A DNA stretch of 64,000 nt, from the NCBI GenBank assembly GCA_013396995.1, contig VWZP01008268.1:248001-312000 (forward strand), given 5' to 3'. Below the pieces are notes generated by a model, which had not been told where the DNA came from, did not search any database, and saw only the letters and a list, made by a program, of their open reading frames with translations. Below, piece by piece: positions 24,661-37,502 of this stretch. Made by a program: the position numbers and the translations under genes. Position 1 is the stretch's first letter; every line of letters starts with the position of its first letter. This DNA comes from Dicaeum eximium. Lineage: Eukaryota; Chordata; Aves; Passeriformes; Dicaeidae.

Positions 24661-26863
24661 ACATGAAGAGAATGAAATGTGTGGCTCACATCACCTAAGA
24701 AGGCTAACAAAAAGCAATCTGAACTGCTGCAGGGAGCTGTGTACTGAGTGGTAGAAATTATTCTTACAGCCACCACATCCTGCTCCTTTCAGAACTAAGA
24801 ATATGCTTTTCCTAACAGCCTATAAGGATCAGTGACACCTGAGACCATCTAGGCCCTTGCATGTTTCATAAATTTTCATTTTGGTGACAGAAACAGTTGA
24901 AGAGATTGTTCAATGAAATACATTCAATATTTATGTATTTATTTAACCACACAGACTGAAGCCATTTTTGGTTTCCTAGAAACTGAAGAAGAGCCAAAGG
25001 GAATTGATATCTTATCTGCCTGTCCTACGGTCTCCCTAGTCAGCTGCATATGAGCACATGACTCCTGCTATTATTCAAAAATGAAAGCAAACAGAAAGAA
25101 TGGACTTTTTCCTAGGAATCAATACAATTTTGCAGTTGTTCTGTAAAATGCATGTTTCGGTATCAATATTCAGCTCAAATTATCTAAGCAGAAAACAAGT
25201 GAAGATGAAGCGGTTAAAATAACAACCACCACACAGGCTTGGTGATGCTCTGGATGTAAATGAAATTAGGCACGAAGTAAAACTGTTGGGCTCCTATCGC
25301 TAAAGATTTATGCAACTCTGCCTTGCTCCATCAAAGCAATCAGATTTAGGCTGATAGAATGAAAACCTAAGTGAAGGACTCCAACCTGCTCTCCACTGAG
25401 TGATTTCTAGGGACCTCACTGCTACAGTGATTTTATCAGTATCACTGAAGGAAATATTTATCCACAAGGTGTGAGGCATTGCCCTGACCTGCAGGTGGGG
25501 GAAAGGCAAAAAAAGGTGGGGGGGGGGGGAAACCCACCAAATAAACCAAACCAAAAAACCACCTAAGTTCTTCCTTAAGTCGGGAACATCGCCTTTACAA
25601 TCATTTTTGCTGCAGGAATTAAAGTACAGAAGGAAAATTTGAAAGGTGGCTTTCATTTACTTCAGTGTCTGATGAATATTAGTTTATAGAATAGGAAATT
25701 CAGAGACTAGTGAAAGAATGGCTACAAAACATTTGAACACTGAGTAAAGTGCATTAAGATTTCTCCACTGGCAAACTTCAGGTTTGTGGTGAGATAAAAA
25801 AATACTCTATCAGCTCTGTCCAAATGGGAAACTCTTAATGTAATTAATTTCTCTCCAGGATCCATATTTATTTACTATTTTTTTCTTTTCTTCACTGCTG
25901 CAGTAGCTGTACGAAGACCACAGCAGGTCAAAGAACAGTTTTTCTGAGACTTGCCATACCAGGCCTGTTTAATGTCTGAAAATTTCTTCAAAAGCTAGTG
26001 AAGAACTTACAAGTAATTACTTTGATCCCAGTTTTGTCACAATCTGTAAAATGGAAATGAAAAAAAACCTCGAAAAGCAGCTATAATGCCTCAAGCACTA
26101 ATGGGCTTGTATTTGATTGCTGTAAATGTAGCTTTGTGCTGGACTGGAACTCAGCTTGTCCTGAGATCAGTGGAAAGCCCTTTTATTGTCTTCCTGTTTA
26201 ATACTATTTTTACTCTTTAAATATTGTCCCATTAGTTTTCATTTTATCGTTATCCTTATTAATTTCCAAAAAGAGGGGCAAATTCCGATCTCATTTACAC
26301 CAACAGAAATCCAGAGTAACAACTGTTATAAAATGTCACTTTTTTTCTGTCTTTATAAAGTAAATGAAATGGTATTCTGACTACGGTGTCACACCGAAAT
26401 AAACCTGATATAAACTTCAGTTTGCAATCATGAAGAGTCACAAAGACAGCTCATGCCAAGCAGTAAAAGACTGGCATTTTGTCCACCTGGATGTGAGCAG
26501 AGTTTGCCGGTGTGACTGCCCTCACGCCGGAGACCCACTGCTCCGAAGGAACGGCGGCCTAAGGGCGACGGCTGGAGAGAGCACACTTGCCACGCAGCGG
26601 GACAGACACACCGAGTCTGCTTCCACCCCTCACGTTTTGAAGGAGAAAACCTGACTCTCATCCCACCTCAAAGGAGAGACGAGCTGTGTGTCGTGGTGCG
26701 TTCCCCTGCCACACTCCTCAGTACGGGCCACTCAGGAGTTCTCCTGAGCCGTGGGCTCACCCCTGAGCTAATCAGAAACTCCTGGCAAGCTCTGCTGCCA
26801 AACACAGCTCCTGTTGTCTGACAGGCAGCCTTGGAATGTTATTTACCTGAGCCATTAGCCTGG
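24661..26863. other. MAMDC2-SMC5 intergenic region
   Basis: Mostly AT-rich with no recognised gene. A poly-G run lies at 25518-25528. A GC-richer patch with clustered CpGs lies at about 26495-26700, upstream of the CR1 copy. Short ORFs here show no family motif. Confidence 0.55.
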
Positions 26864-27220
26864 ATCATGGAATCACAGAATTTTTAGGGTTGGAAGGGAG
26901 TTCAGGAGACGATCAATTCCAACCCGCCCTGCCAAGGCAGAGCCACCTGCAGCAAGTGACACAGGAATGTGTCTAGGTGGGGTTTGAATGCCTCCAGGTA
27001 GGGAGGCTCCACAACCTCCAGGGGAAACCTGTTACAATGTTCTGCCACCCTCAGTGTAAATAAGTTCTTCTCACGTCGTGGAAAGCTTTAGTTTATGGCC
27101 ATTACTCCTGGTCCTCTCCAAAAAAAGTATAGCACCATCCTCTTGGCAACCGCCTTTCAGACAGTTACACGCATTAATGAGATTTCCTCACAGTCTTCTC
27201 CAAACTGAACACGCCCAGCT
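26864..27220 (-). mobile_element. CR1 LINE 3' fragment, antisense, upstream of SMC5
   Basis: Read on + it begins with the reverse complement of a bird CR1 3' end (ATCATGGAATCACAGAATTT, then GGTTGGAAGGGA). It continues through the 3' UTR-like stretch that normally follows the CR1 ORF, including AGTTTATGGCCATTACTCCT and TTCTCCAAACTGAACACGCC. It is 5' truncated and ends about 20-30 bases before CpG-rich promoter sequence. The family call is from memory of CR1 consensus features. Confidence 0.85.
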
Positions 27221-27330
27221 GCTCATAACGTCGTAAACGTACGCAGGAAATGCAGGGGCGCTCGGTACCAGCCCAGCCCGCCCCACACAGGTCGCTGCCG
27301 CCGCGGCCGCCTCAGCAACAACGGCCGCAA

Positions 27331-27386
27331 CGCCCCGCCCCGCCCCGCCAACCAATTGGCGCCCGCGCCGCGCGCTCCACACCAAT
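27331..27386 (+). promoter_or_regulatory. GC-box cluster and two CCAAT boxes
   Basis: Three overlapping CCGCCCC-type GC boxes are followed by CCAATTGG (a CCAAT box readable on both strands) and then CCAAT again 30 bases later. Spacing to the SMC5 start codon is about 100-150 bases. Confidence 0.7.
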
Positions 27387-27483
27387 GAGAAACCTCAGGG
27401 CGGCTCAGTCCCGCCCCCTCGGGCAAGGAGCGCGCGGCGCGGGCCCGGCCCCGAGGGGGAAGGAGGGGTGGCCTGGGGGGAAC

Positions 27484-27581
27484 ATGGCGGCGCGGGAAAA
27501 GGGGAAAGCTGTGAAGCGTGGCGCGTCCCAGTCCCCTTTCGTACCGGGCTCCATCGTCAGGATCTTCATGAAGAACTTTCT
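27484..27581 (+). CDS. SMC5: SMC5 exon 1: start codon and first head strand
   Basis: It encodes residues 1-32 and ends in phase 2 before gtgagt. ATG 27484 sits in a strong Kozak context (AAC before, G after). The product MAAREKGKAVKRG leads into GSIVRIFMKNFL, matching the start of the SMC head fold. The frame stays open upstream to 27250, including an in-frame ATG at 27385. That ATG overlaps a CCAAT box, so it is a less likely start. Confidence 0.93.
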
Positions 27582-30500
27582 GTGAGTGACCGGGGGCCGT
27601 TTCTGCCCCCTTAAGCGGCCGCGGCCTGCTCCTTCCGCCCCGACGTAGAGGGGCCGAAGCAGCGGAGCGGAGTCGCGCGGGTACCGCGAGCTGGAGGAGG
27701 GAGTACGGGAAGCGGTGTTCCTGTAAGGTGGTGTCTCACCCGGAGTGGGGAGCTGGGAGACACTGCTGTGTGCGTTAGGAGCGCGGTGCCGCTTCCCTGG
27801 GGCGCGTTCCCCGGTGTCGGGCAGCCTTCCCCAGAGGGCATGGCCCCGCCGGCCGTGCGCCCTCTGCGCGCTCTTTGTGTCCCAGGCGGGGGGCAGCCGA
27901 GCAGGGAAGAATGCAGAAGATGCTCCTAGGGCAGTGGGGATTGGCCTTGAGGCCCATTAGGATGAAGTGTCTGTGGTCTTTGCACGTGTTATTTCCAGCT
28001 GCTGTGTACTGTGAATATCATTATTTTTTGCGTATTGTGGTTACCAGCAGTTGTCAGACCATTTTCTGACGGCTCCATGCGAGCCTTGGAATCATCTTCA
28101 GTAGTGCATGAGTCACCTGTTAGATGTTAATTCACTCCTCAGGGGCAGTAGTTAAATTCTCATTAAGGGTTCTCTTCCACAAGTGCATGGTTTATATTGT
28201 GTTGCCATTAGCTGCTTTGTACTCTTCCTGTGGTGTTACAGGAGGAACTCGCTGTGTTTGGCACAATGCAGGAATAGAATATCAAATGATTCTTTATAAT
28301 TTAGGGTGTTAACTTGATACGAGTTTGCATAGGTGGGTTTAGTCTTTTCCCATAGTTACTATTGCAGTAGGCATTCTGGATGCACGTGATGAAAGATATC
28401 TAATGCAGTTAGAAAAAAAAACAACACTAGGGATGGGCTGATATGGTAACTTAGGAAAGCTATTGAACGATCCATTTTCTATCTTCTTTTTGATGCATGA
28501 AATAAAATTATACCTAGTAAGTTAATTTAAAAAGTTATCATCATATTGTTGGATTTTATTCTTCATCGTCACTGATTTTAAAGAAAGTTCTAGTGGCTAC
28601 TCTGGCTGGTAGGTATGTATTTCATGGTGTTTCACTGAAATGTTAGTTTTCACAATTAAGACATGCAAAACGATATTTCACGATTAAATCCAGATGAGGT
28701 AATTGTATCTGTTTAATAAATTCTGACATGTTTCTAAGCAAGTTTCTTTTTTTAAAAGGTAATGTAGTTTTAAAATTCAAAAACTTGCTGTGCTTTCCAG
28801 AACATACACTGTGTGTGAAGTATATCCAGGGCCGAACCTGAACGTGGTTGTAGGTGCTAATGGCACAGGCAAGTCAAGCATTGTTTGTGCCATCTGCCTG
28901 GGACTGGCTGGAAAACCTTCTTTCCTGGGGCGAGCTGATAAGGTAATTATGAGCTTTTGTGATTTTCATGGTTACTCTGAATTTCATTCAGAGCACTGTC
29001 CAGCAGGGGATAGGGGGAAAGACTGTCTTCCTTGATTTGCTTTACTTTTTATAAAAGTAAGGTATCTGAAGTGAGTAGCCTGGTCCAGAGACAAAGGCGT
29101 GTTATCTTAAGTAGCTACTTGCTGTCTTGTATAAATAATGAAATAGAAACACCTAAATTGTAGTGCAATCTGAGTGGACTAGAGGTTTTATTTGAAGGTG
29201 AAATAAAGCATCCACAGTGGGGTAGACAAATGCCACTTAATGGCCTAAACATTTCATAAATACCAAATAAAGGAGAAATAGAAAAGTATAAAATAAATTC
29301 CAAAATACATAGTATCTGTAGAAAGAATCTGCTCCTAATGTGTCTTGAAAATTCAGCTAAAAGCATGGAGGCACTGATATTGATTTAAATGGAATTTTGA
29401 TTGCTCTACTCTATTTTCACTTTCTACTGTCAAGATATCATGCATTGATGCTCTAGTAGGAAGTTAATATTTTGAAATTTTCAATTTTTTGCACTTGTTT
29501 TCTTGGATATTCTTGTTGGATGCAATTTCTCCGAGAAGTTTTGGAGCAATTAATCTGGGTGCCTAAATGATTGCACATACTCTCTTGTAGCTGCTCAGTC
29601 ATAAGCAGTTGTGAATGGGAATTGGCTGCATGGCAGTACAGTGTGTTGGTATTTCTCTTTACTTTTCATTATGTATTTTCATACTATTTAGAATTGGCAG
29701 TTCTAGCACAGATACTTGGCACTGTCTTTTCACTTGTCTTTGTTCCCCAAATTCATGAGAACTTTTTCTTGTTTGTGGATCTGCTGATTATAATTTATTC
29801 AGTTTTGGAGGCTGAAGTTGATCAGAAATGGTTAACTTGTGGAGGAGGTTCTAATGCTGCTGGTGGAAGATAGTAATGTCTTCCTTTATTTTTAGTTAAT
29901 GCTTTATTTTGCTTTTAATTGTAAGTTTTCAATAAAATACATTGTTAAGTAGCTCCATTATACAAATGTGTATTCTTGTAAGATAACATTTTATTTTGCA
30001 ATAACAGTTTGTAAATTAATTTTGTAGATTGGTCTCTTTGTGAAGCAGGGGTGCATGAAAGGCATAGTGGAAATTGAACTGTAAGTAATAAAACTGTTTC
30101 CTCATGCACTTTTAATTGGATCATTTCCCCACACAGTCATTCACAAAGTTGTGAGAAAAAATTTTGGTGTACAGAGGTGTGTTTTTAAGCTGGTGCTTTA
30201 ATTTGTCCTTTTCTAATTCCCCAGGCTCCAGAACATAAAGTTACATAGTTTTTGCACAAGAAATAAGCTGTGATGACTACTCTTGATGTCTCCTTCTGAA
30301 ACATTTCAACTTGTCTAGATGTATAGATAATGCACAGATAAAGATAGTTCTATATGGTGTGTTTAGCTTTTGGTTACATTTAAGGTTCAGATGATTTAGT
30401 CAGTACTGCCATCACTACATGGTGGTTGGAATTCTTTTTATTGAAGAATAAAAACCAAACGTTTTAAGTTTTAAAACAGATTGATCTGCTTTCACTTCCT

Positions 30501-33500
30501 TATACTGATACTGCTGGTAGGAGGGGCTTGCTTACATTCTCACTGAAAACATCACATACTGATAAAAAAGAAGTAAGATAAAAGATCTGACTAATTCCAC
30601 ATAATACAGTCTTGTAGGTAAGCTGTTGCAAAACAGAGCTACTGGAAATCATTTGGACTGGAAAATTAGTCGCTTCTGCATAGGGCAATATTATATGCAT
30701 CCTTTTTTGTGGGTGCTATGACACAGGTGATTTTAATAAGCCTCAACCTGGTCTGTTGGCCTGAATGAAAGAGAAAATAGAGACAGTCAATTGATTCATA
30801 GCCTGTGTTAATTTGTATAACAAATGGCCACCCTGATCAGATTCTTCAAAAAGAAAATTTTATTGAGGGGAAAAAAAAATACTGCAGCAGGCCTCAGAAA
30901 AATTTTTGTCTGTACAATTTTTGTTATTGTGGGAGTGATCAAGTAAGACCTTCTTTAGAGATTGGCCAGGCAGTATGTTCAGGAGGTAAGATGTCTTTCA
31001 GGTAGATGGTGCGGTTGTTTTAACATAAATATATTCTGATGTTACTTGAAATTCTGGAAAGAATCTTGCAATGTGTGAAGATTTAGCATTTCATGGCTCA
31101 TTAGACCTAGCATGTCATGGTTGCAGTGTAGTCGAGTCCTTTCTCTGATTGGTAGAAAATGTTTAAATACAGCATCTGGGATGGGAGACCAATGATGCAG
31201 AAGATTGCTTTTTGATAGGAACTAAAAATGTAAGTTCTGTAGGCATGTATTGCCTTTGTTGAGTTTGGCGCTTGAAATGTAGCAAAACCCAAGTTACGGT
31301 AGTAAAATGATGTTATTTTAATGAAAGAAAGGAGCATGGCTTTATAGGTCTTTTGAAGGAAGTCTCATAAATTTAAATGAGGTGATGCAGGATGTAATAA
31401 TTCAGTAATCAAGAAACAGGATCATATCCCTGTGGCACTTAGACCAAACACCGGCAGCAGATGTGTACTCATTTCTGCATTGAACTCTATTCTTAAATGT
31501 CCTGAGGTACAGGGCCACTCTACAAGCCTATGTTCTCCATCCTTAACAGTGTGCTTAACAGGCAGTGGACAATTTCTAAATCAAAATGGTAAACCACAAT
31601 TCCAGAAGTTTGACTTAGTTGTTATTGCTGCATCTTAACCAGACTAAATTTTTGAAAATAGGTATTGAGCTAGAAGACGAAATGAAAACGAATGTATCTT
31701 CAGTGGTTTTTAAAAGCAGAAAATAAAAAGAAATATTTTGTGTTGTATGCTATTTTTTTCTCAAATGGAATATATATACACAGCTTACTGATGTATTTCT
31801 GTACACTAATACTTAAAGATGTTCTGCACCTCCTTCAGACGAATTTGAAAACTTATTAAATGTCAAACAAATTATCCTTTTATAGAAACTGTTCAAATTT
31901 GTAACAACTTATTAGTGTTTCATACATTCAGCATGAGCCTATCATTTATATAACTTCTGAGTTAAGATTTGCAGATATTCTTGATGTTTCCCATGTGAGT
32001 TTAAGTCATTACTCAACTACTGGATATTTTTTGAATCATGAAAATGAGAATCTGATACTACTGTCCAGTTCATTTAGATTAAATATTTAGCTACCTATAA
32101 ATTCTTAACAGTATTTTGACTCTGACTAATCTTTGAAAGTGTAACACATTTCAGGTGTTCTTGAAAGTGTAAACACTTCTTTCTATTAATCAGGTTTAAG
32201 TCACCAGACAATATTCTTATCACACGTGAGATTTATGTGGTGAACAACGCATCGGTGTGGTTTATCAACAGAAAACCAGCAACCCTGAAAACAGTAGAAG
32301 AACAGATTGCAACCTTAAACATCCAGGTGGACAATTTGTGCCAGTTTCTTCCTCAGGTATGAATTAATTTCAAAGACAGTGGTGCAAATGGAGTACTGTG
32401 CTTTGAGAGGATTTTTTCTGGTTAGCTATAGCAGCACTTCACCTAGTTCAGTGAGACAGCACAAAGAACAAGAGGGATGAGGCAGCCATGCTGGTGTGAT
32501 GGTGAAAGAAAAGAGGTGCTGTGTGACCTTTAAAGGTCACTGATTGGACAATTTTGTACCTGTTGATTCTGAAAGGACAAATGCTGATGTTCCCTCTCTT
32601 GGTGTTCAAGTAGCAGCACTTGCTAATAGAGTCTTTCGGGTAATGTCAGCAGTTTGTTGACCATAGGGCTTAAAAATGTATAGGATTGAAATATGTAAGA
32701 GTAAAACCATCCTAATGGAAAATAGGTCTTATAGGAGAGAAGATTAAAGAGTTATTGGCAGTTTCTGTATTTGAATGCATGTTCAAGCAGGTCAGGATTC
32801 CTGTGTAGGTAGCTAAGTTGCCTCACATTGCACCTTAAAGTTGTGACAGGTTCCATCCCAGTTCATGTGGATCATCAGGAATGGTAGTAAAAGGAAACCT
32901 TATCAGAGCCTAGCCGTGGGGTTATTGTTGAATTCAATAAGACATGCAGAAGATCATTAAAGTTTAGAAAGCTAATGCTGCAGAAACAAAAATATGCCAG
33001 GTGTTTGATGGTTCTTTTTGACTTACATACAGTGTTAGTTTGGAACTTGCAGCAAACTCTGGTAACATAACTTTGTGTTTAAAAGGACTTTTTCTCTTTA
33101 GTATGTAAATGTCATTTCAGTCAACATTACAGTTGATAGTTCTGGTTTATTTGTTGTCTCCCAGTGTATCAACAGCAAACACATGTCTTGCACCAGTCTC
33201 AGTTTTAAGCTCTTCTGCCTTCAACAGTAATACTTCCTAATAGCCTCCGCTGCCAGTTTTAATAATAACTTCTGTGTGGCTTAACTTTCGAGTTAGTCAT
33301 AGTATTTATACTGCAAAAGATTTATACCGCAAGGCTGCTTCAGCACCCTGAGACAAATGCTCTGGAAGGTTTGGTTGCTACTCCATGAGATGGTCATTAA
33401 CTATGACAGCTATTTAGCATAGAGCTGTAAGTCAGGTGATTTTTGTGAGAAGTACGTGTCAGTGTACAAATCCAGTGTTACTGTATTGCACTGTTCTAGC

Positions 33501-36500
33501 TAATCCTGTGTTTTTATAACTTTTAAAAATTTTGTAGGACAAAGTTGGAGAATTTACAAGACTGAGTAAGACTGAGTTGCTCGAAGCCACTGAAAAATCC
33601 ATTGGTTCTCCAGAAATGTACCAATTTCATTGTGAACTAAAAAATTTCAGAGAAAAGGAAAGAGAACTGGAGGTAAATATGCTCTTTAGACAGCAGGGAA
33701 TGTAGGAAAAGTGAAAAAAAATTTACCCTGACATGTTACAGAATTAGAAAGTGGTACTTATTTACAGAATCTGTGGTAAGTTGATTTTACCAAATAATGC
33801 TCATCTTCTCTCAGAGCTCATTCACGGTGACACTCAAATGCTTGTAAGTACAAAGATGTGTGCAAATGGTCCACACCCAAAAGACGAGGGATGCCTGTTG
33901 GCAAGAACTCCTTTCTTTGGGGTTTTTAACCACCACCAACTTTCCTAGACAGATCTTTTACGTCCTTTACAAGTCATTGGCTTATGACCAAGCATAGTCC
34001 TTTGCTTTAGTATTGCTTACTTCCTTGAAAATAAAGAGACAGACAAAAAGGAAAAGGACCAGTGTTCTGGGAACAATGTCTGTCCTTAGCCATATAGGCC
34101 ATTCTTTTAATCCTTTGTTCTCCTGTCACTATCTTTTTGGATGGTTCCCCTCTAGTTACTGCTGTACTAAAATGTCTCCTCTAATGTTAAATTTCTGCTT
34201 TAATGTACAGGTGAGATGTAGACTATTTTCTGAGGACTGTTTAGATACTGTTTAGAAAACCTGAAAATATATATTACAGAACTTTTGCAGAGAAAAAACC
34301 ACCTCATTGGAGAAAATGAAACAGAGGGTTGAACGGTACAAGCAAGATGTTGAAAGATACCATGAATGCAAGCGCCATGTAGACTTAATAGAGATGCTTG
34401 AGAGGAAAAGGCCATGGGTGGTAAGTTCCATTTCCAGTGTTTTTCTCACTTAACCCATTTTCTTCAAGACTCTGAAATTAGAAATGGACCAAAAGTTGCT
34501 TTAGAAGAAGCGTCACTGGAGTAATTTGAATATCTTTACAGTTGCTCAGTGCAAACAGGCCAGGTCTTGAAATTCTGTTCTTGGTCTAACAGTGATGTTT
34601 GCTTACATACCTAGCTGAATAAGTTGCTTCAGAAGTAGCTCAGGTAGTTACTGCACACTTAGGAAAGCCAGCAGTAGAGGCCAAGAACAGTACTACTCCT
34701 ATTCTGTGCAGAGGGAACTGGTTTAAGCTCTAGCCAGCTCTGCTTGCTTCTTCAGCTGTAACTTTTTTACTGTTTGTTGTTAATTTTTTTTAGAGGTTGT
34801 GTTCCTCTTAATTTATTAGTTGAGGTTTTGTGTGCATAACAGACATGTCAGTGAATTAAAGTTGCCAATCTCAAAAATAGCATTTGAACAGAAAAATTTT
34901 AAAACATTTGAAAGAACCTAGAGTGAAGAGCAGGTCATTTACACAAGTCAAAGTAAGTCTTTCTGAGGAGCACTTTAATACTGGCTTAGTTTAGTATTGA
35001 ATGGTCAGTCAGATTAAATTATTCTAGACAGTTCAAACTGATGGAGATTTCAGTTTACTGAAACAATATGTTGTTTGCCTTGTTTGCAAGCTTAATTATA
35101 TTATAATTATATCTATAATTATAGTATAGGGTTAATAAAAAACACAGATCTTGAAAACTTTCAGAAAACTTGTTTTACTACTCATGAAGAATGCAGAAAA
35201 CTTACTTTAGCAATTTTGCATATAACAAAGCCTCACATGGCTATATAAAGAACATTATGGCCTTTGCATCTTGCGCAACTGAAAATCCCATCACTGCCTT
35301 CAAACCTTCTTGCTAACAGCAGAGGGATTTAGGAGTAGCAGTTGAAATAAATGGATGGTGATAGGTGTTAAGGAAGTAGGGTACACCTTCTGTGATGTCA
35401 GCACTTGCTGAATGGTGGGATTTTTTCTTACTACGTGTGTTAGCCTGGTGTTGCATAATTAATGTAGACTGATACTGATGGTTCTCTGCCGTAAGATTCT
35501 TGCTTATACAGAGTTCTGAGGGCTCGCTGGACACTGGCAGAGGAAGACTAAGCTAATGATTTTATCAGCTGTCAGTTAAGTTGCCTTCCATAAATCAGAG
35601 AACATTGCTGTAAGTTATGTGATACTTAAGCAAGTTTAGTTAGACTGTCTGACTTTGTCACATCTGTGACACTGTCTGTGACTTTGTCACTGTCTGTGAC
35701 TTTGTCACATCTTACTTCCACTGCTGTCTTCTAGACAGTTTATATTGCTCAGTATGTTAAAGGCTTTTAGTGGTTGCACTCAGTTAAATGTAACTTTTTG
35801 GCCACTGAATCCACAGAAACAACAGCGTGGTTTGACACCTTGGTGGAGTTCTGATTGACAGTACAGAATCAGTAGTGTATATTAGTTTCAGGGAAAAGAG
35901 AACTGGAGGTAAAAGTAAGCACTTTGGAGATGCTGAGAGCCGTGACTTTAGGGAAATTCTGATAAATTTTAACACGAGATCTTCCATGTACTTAATTTAC
36001 GTTTGAAATCAAAGGGCATTGATGTAATTGTTTACTAGGTAGAGGATATCTGAACTACAGGGTGTAATAAAATGTCGCATTCTGTTGCTGTTTTGTGATT
36101 TGTCAAACTGCGACAGAATTTTTGGTATTCTCTTACATTTAGAAAGAGCTTGGTATTTTGCAAAGAAGAATTGCATTGTTCTACAAGAGCATGGAGGTTT
36201 TTTTTGTTGTTTTGACCTAGCACTGTTTAGTCCTAAGAATAAATCGGTGTTTTTGTGTTTTTAAAATGGGGTTTACCGAAGTTGAAAATAGTATGGGAAT
36301 TTTTCCTTCTGTGGATGTTTCATTTGCTCCATATTCCCCAAAATGCATATTTCAACTTGAAGACTAAACGCACCAACCTGTTCAATTTATCTTTGTAACA
36401 AAGCAGAGTAGCTACACCTGAGCTTTCAAGTCAGCTGGTAGCAAATGTATAAACACTGCATGATGTTGTGAAATAGAGAAACAGGCAGCCTGGAAATATG

Positions 36501-37470
36501 ATAACTCAAATATGACATTAGACTGTTTCTGAATCATAGAGGAAAAGAGGAAGTCTAGTGATGAGCTTGTTCATGTTCTGATCACTGTTGAAGTGATTTT
36601 AATTCTGAAGACTCTACTGCTTTTCACCTGAGGAACATTTTTTTTGTCAAGCAGTTTTTTTCTAGACAGTGACAAGTGCTTCTGTATGTGGAGAATTTTA
36701 CACCATTTTCACATATGTCTATGTCTAGTAAGTTTTTGAACACGTACCTTAAGTTCCATAGAATTCCATAGTTCCTGGAATCATGTAATGTAGTTTTGAA
36801 AGTGTGTCTTGGTCAAGTCATGTCCACTCTTCTTTTCCTCTCGTGAGATTTACAGTTAAGGAAAATATTGTTTTAAGAGGCAAATATCTCTTGAGAAAGC
36901 TGAAATACTTCGGAAGCTCTGCAGATCTTTAGTGGAGTGCATAATTACATGCATCAAAGTTACTTGTGTACAGATAACCAAAATACAGAGATCTTGTGTA
37001 AGTCAGATTTTCTTAAAGTATTAAAAGGATTTGCTGTGTAAAAATCATGTTATGATGGTTCTGTGGAACTTGCCTGTACTTTGTATCTGAGGAATCTGAA
37101 TTGTAATTGTATGTGTGTGCCTTTGCTTTAATCTTGAAATAAAATGCCTTATTCAGAGCAGAGCTGAATTTTAAGCTTAAGCTTTCAGGTAAGTGAAAAT
37201 ACAATCACTTTACCTCTGTAACTTTGTAACAGTGGCTACTGAGTACTTCACAGAATTACAGCAGCTTTCTTCAAATACTTTTTGACTTTATGAAAAAATA
37301 CTGTGAATAAAGACCTTGGATTTTGTAGCCTAGGTTGATTTATCTATGATTCATCAGGTTAATTAAGTAACTATGAAAAAGTGGTAGCAGATAAAGCCTA
37401 GTCACCTGTTAGAAATAGCTTCCAGATGGTCTTAATGTAACATTATTATTGTTGTTATTGTTGTTGTTGC

Positions 37471-37502
<32 letters not shown>

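Larger units (their letters stand above)
27230..27905. promoter_or_regulatory. CpG island promoter of SMC5
   Basis: A sharp rise in G+C and CpG density spans the SMC5 first exon. It contains a run of Sp1-type GC boxes (CGCCCCGCCCCGCCCCGCC, 27331-27349), CCAAT boxes at 27352-27356 and 27382-27386, and no obvious TATA box. This is the usual layout of a vertebrate housekeeping promoter. The transcription start is not determinable here, but probably lies between the CCAAT boxes and the ATG at 27484. Confidence 0.85.

Noticed and set aside
25300..25656. 118-codon antisense intergenic ORF
   Set aside because: It spans a poly-G/poly-A stretch and has no recognisable motif.
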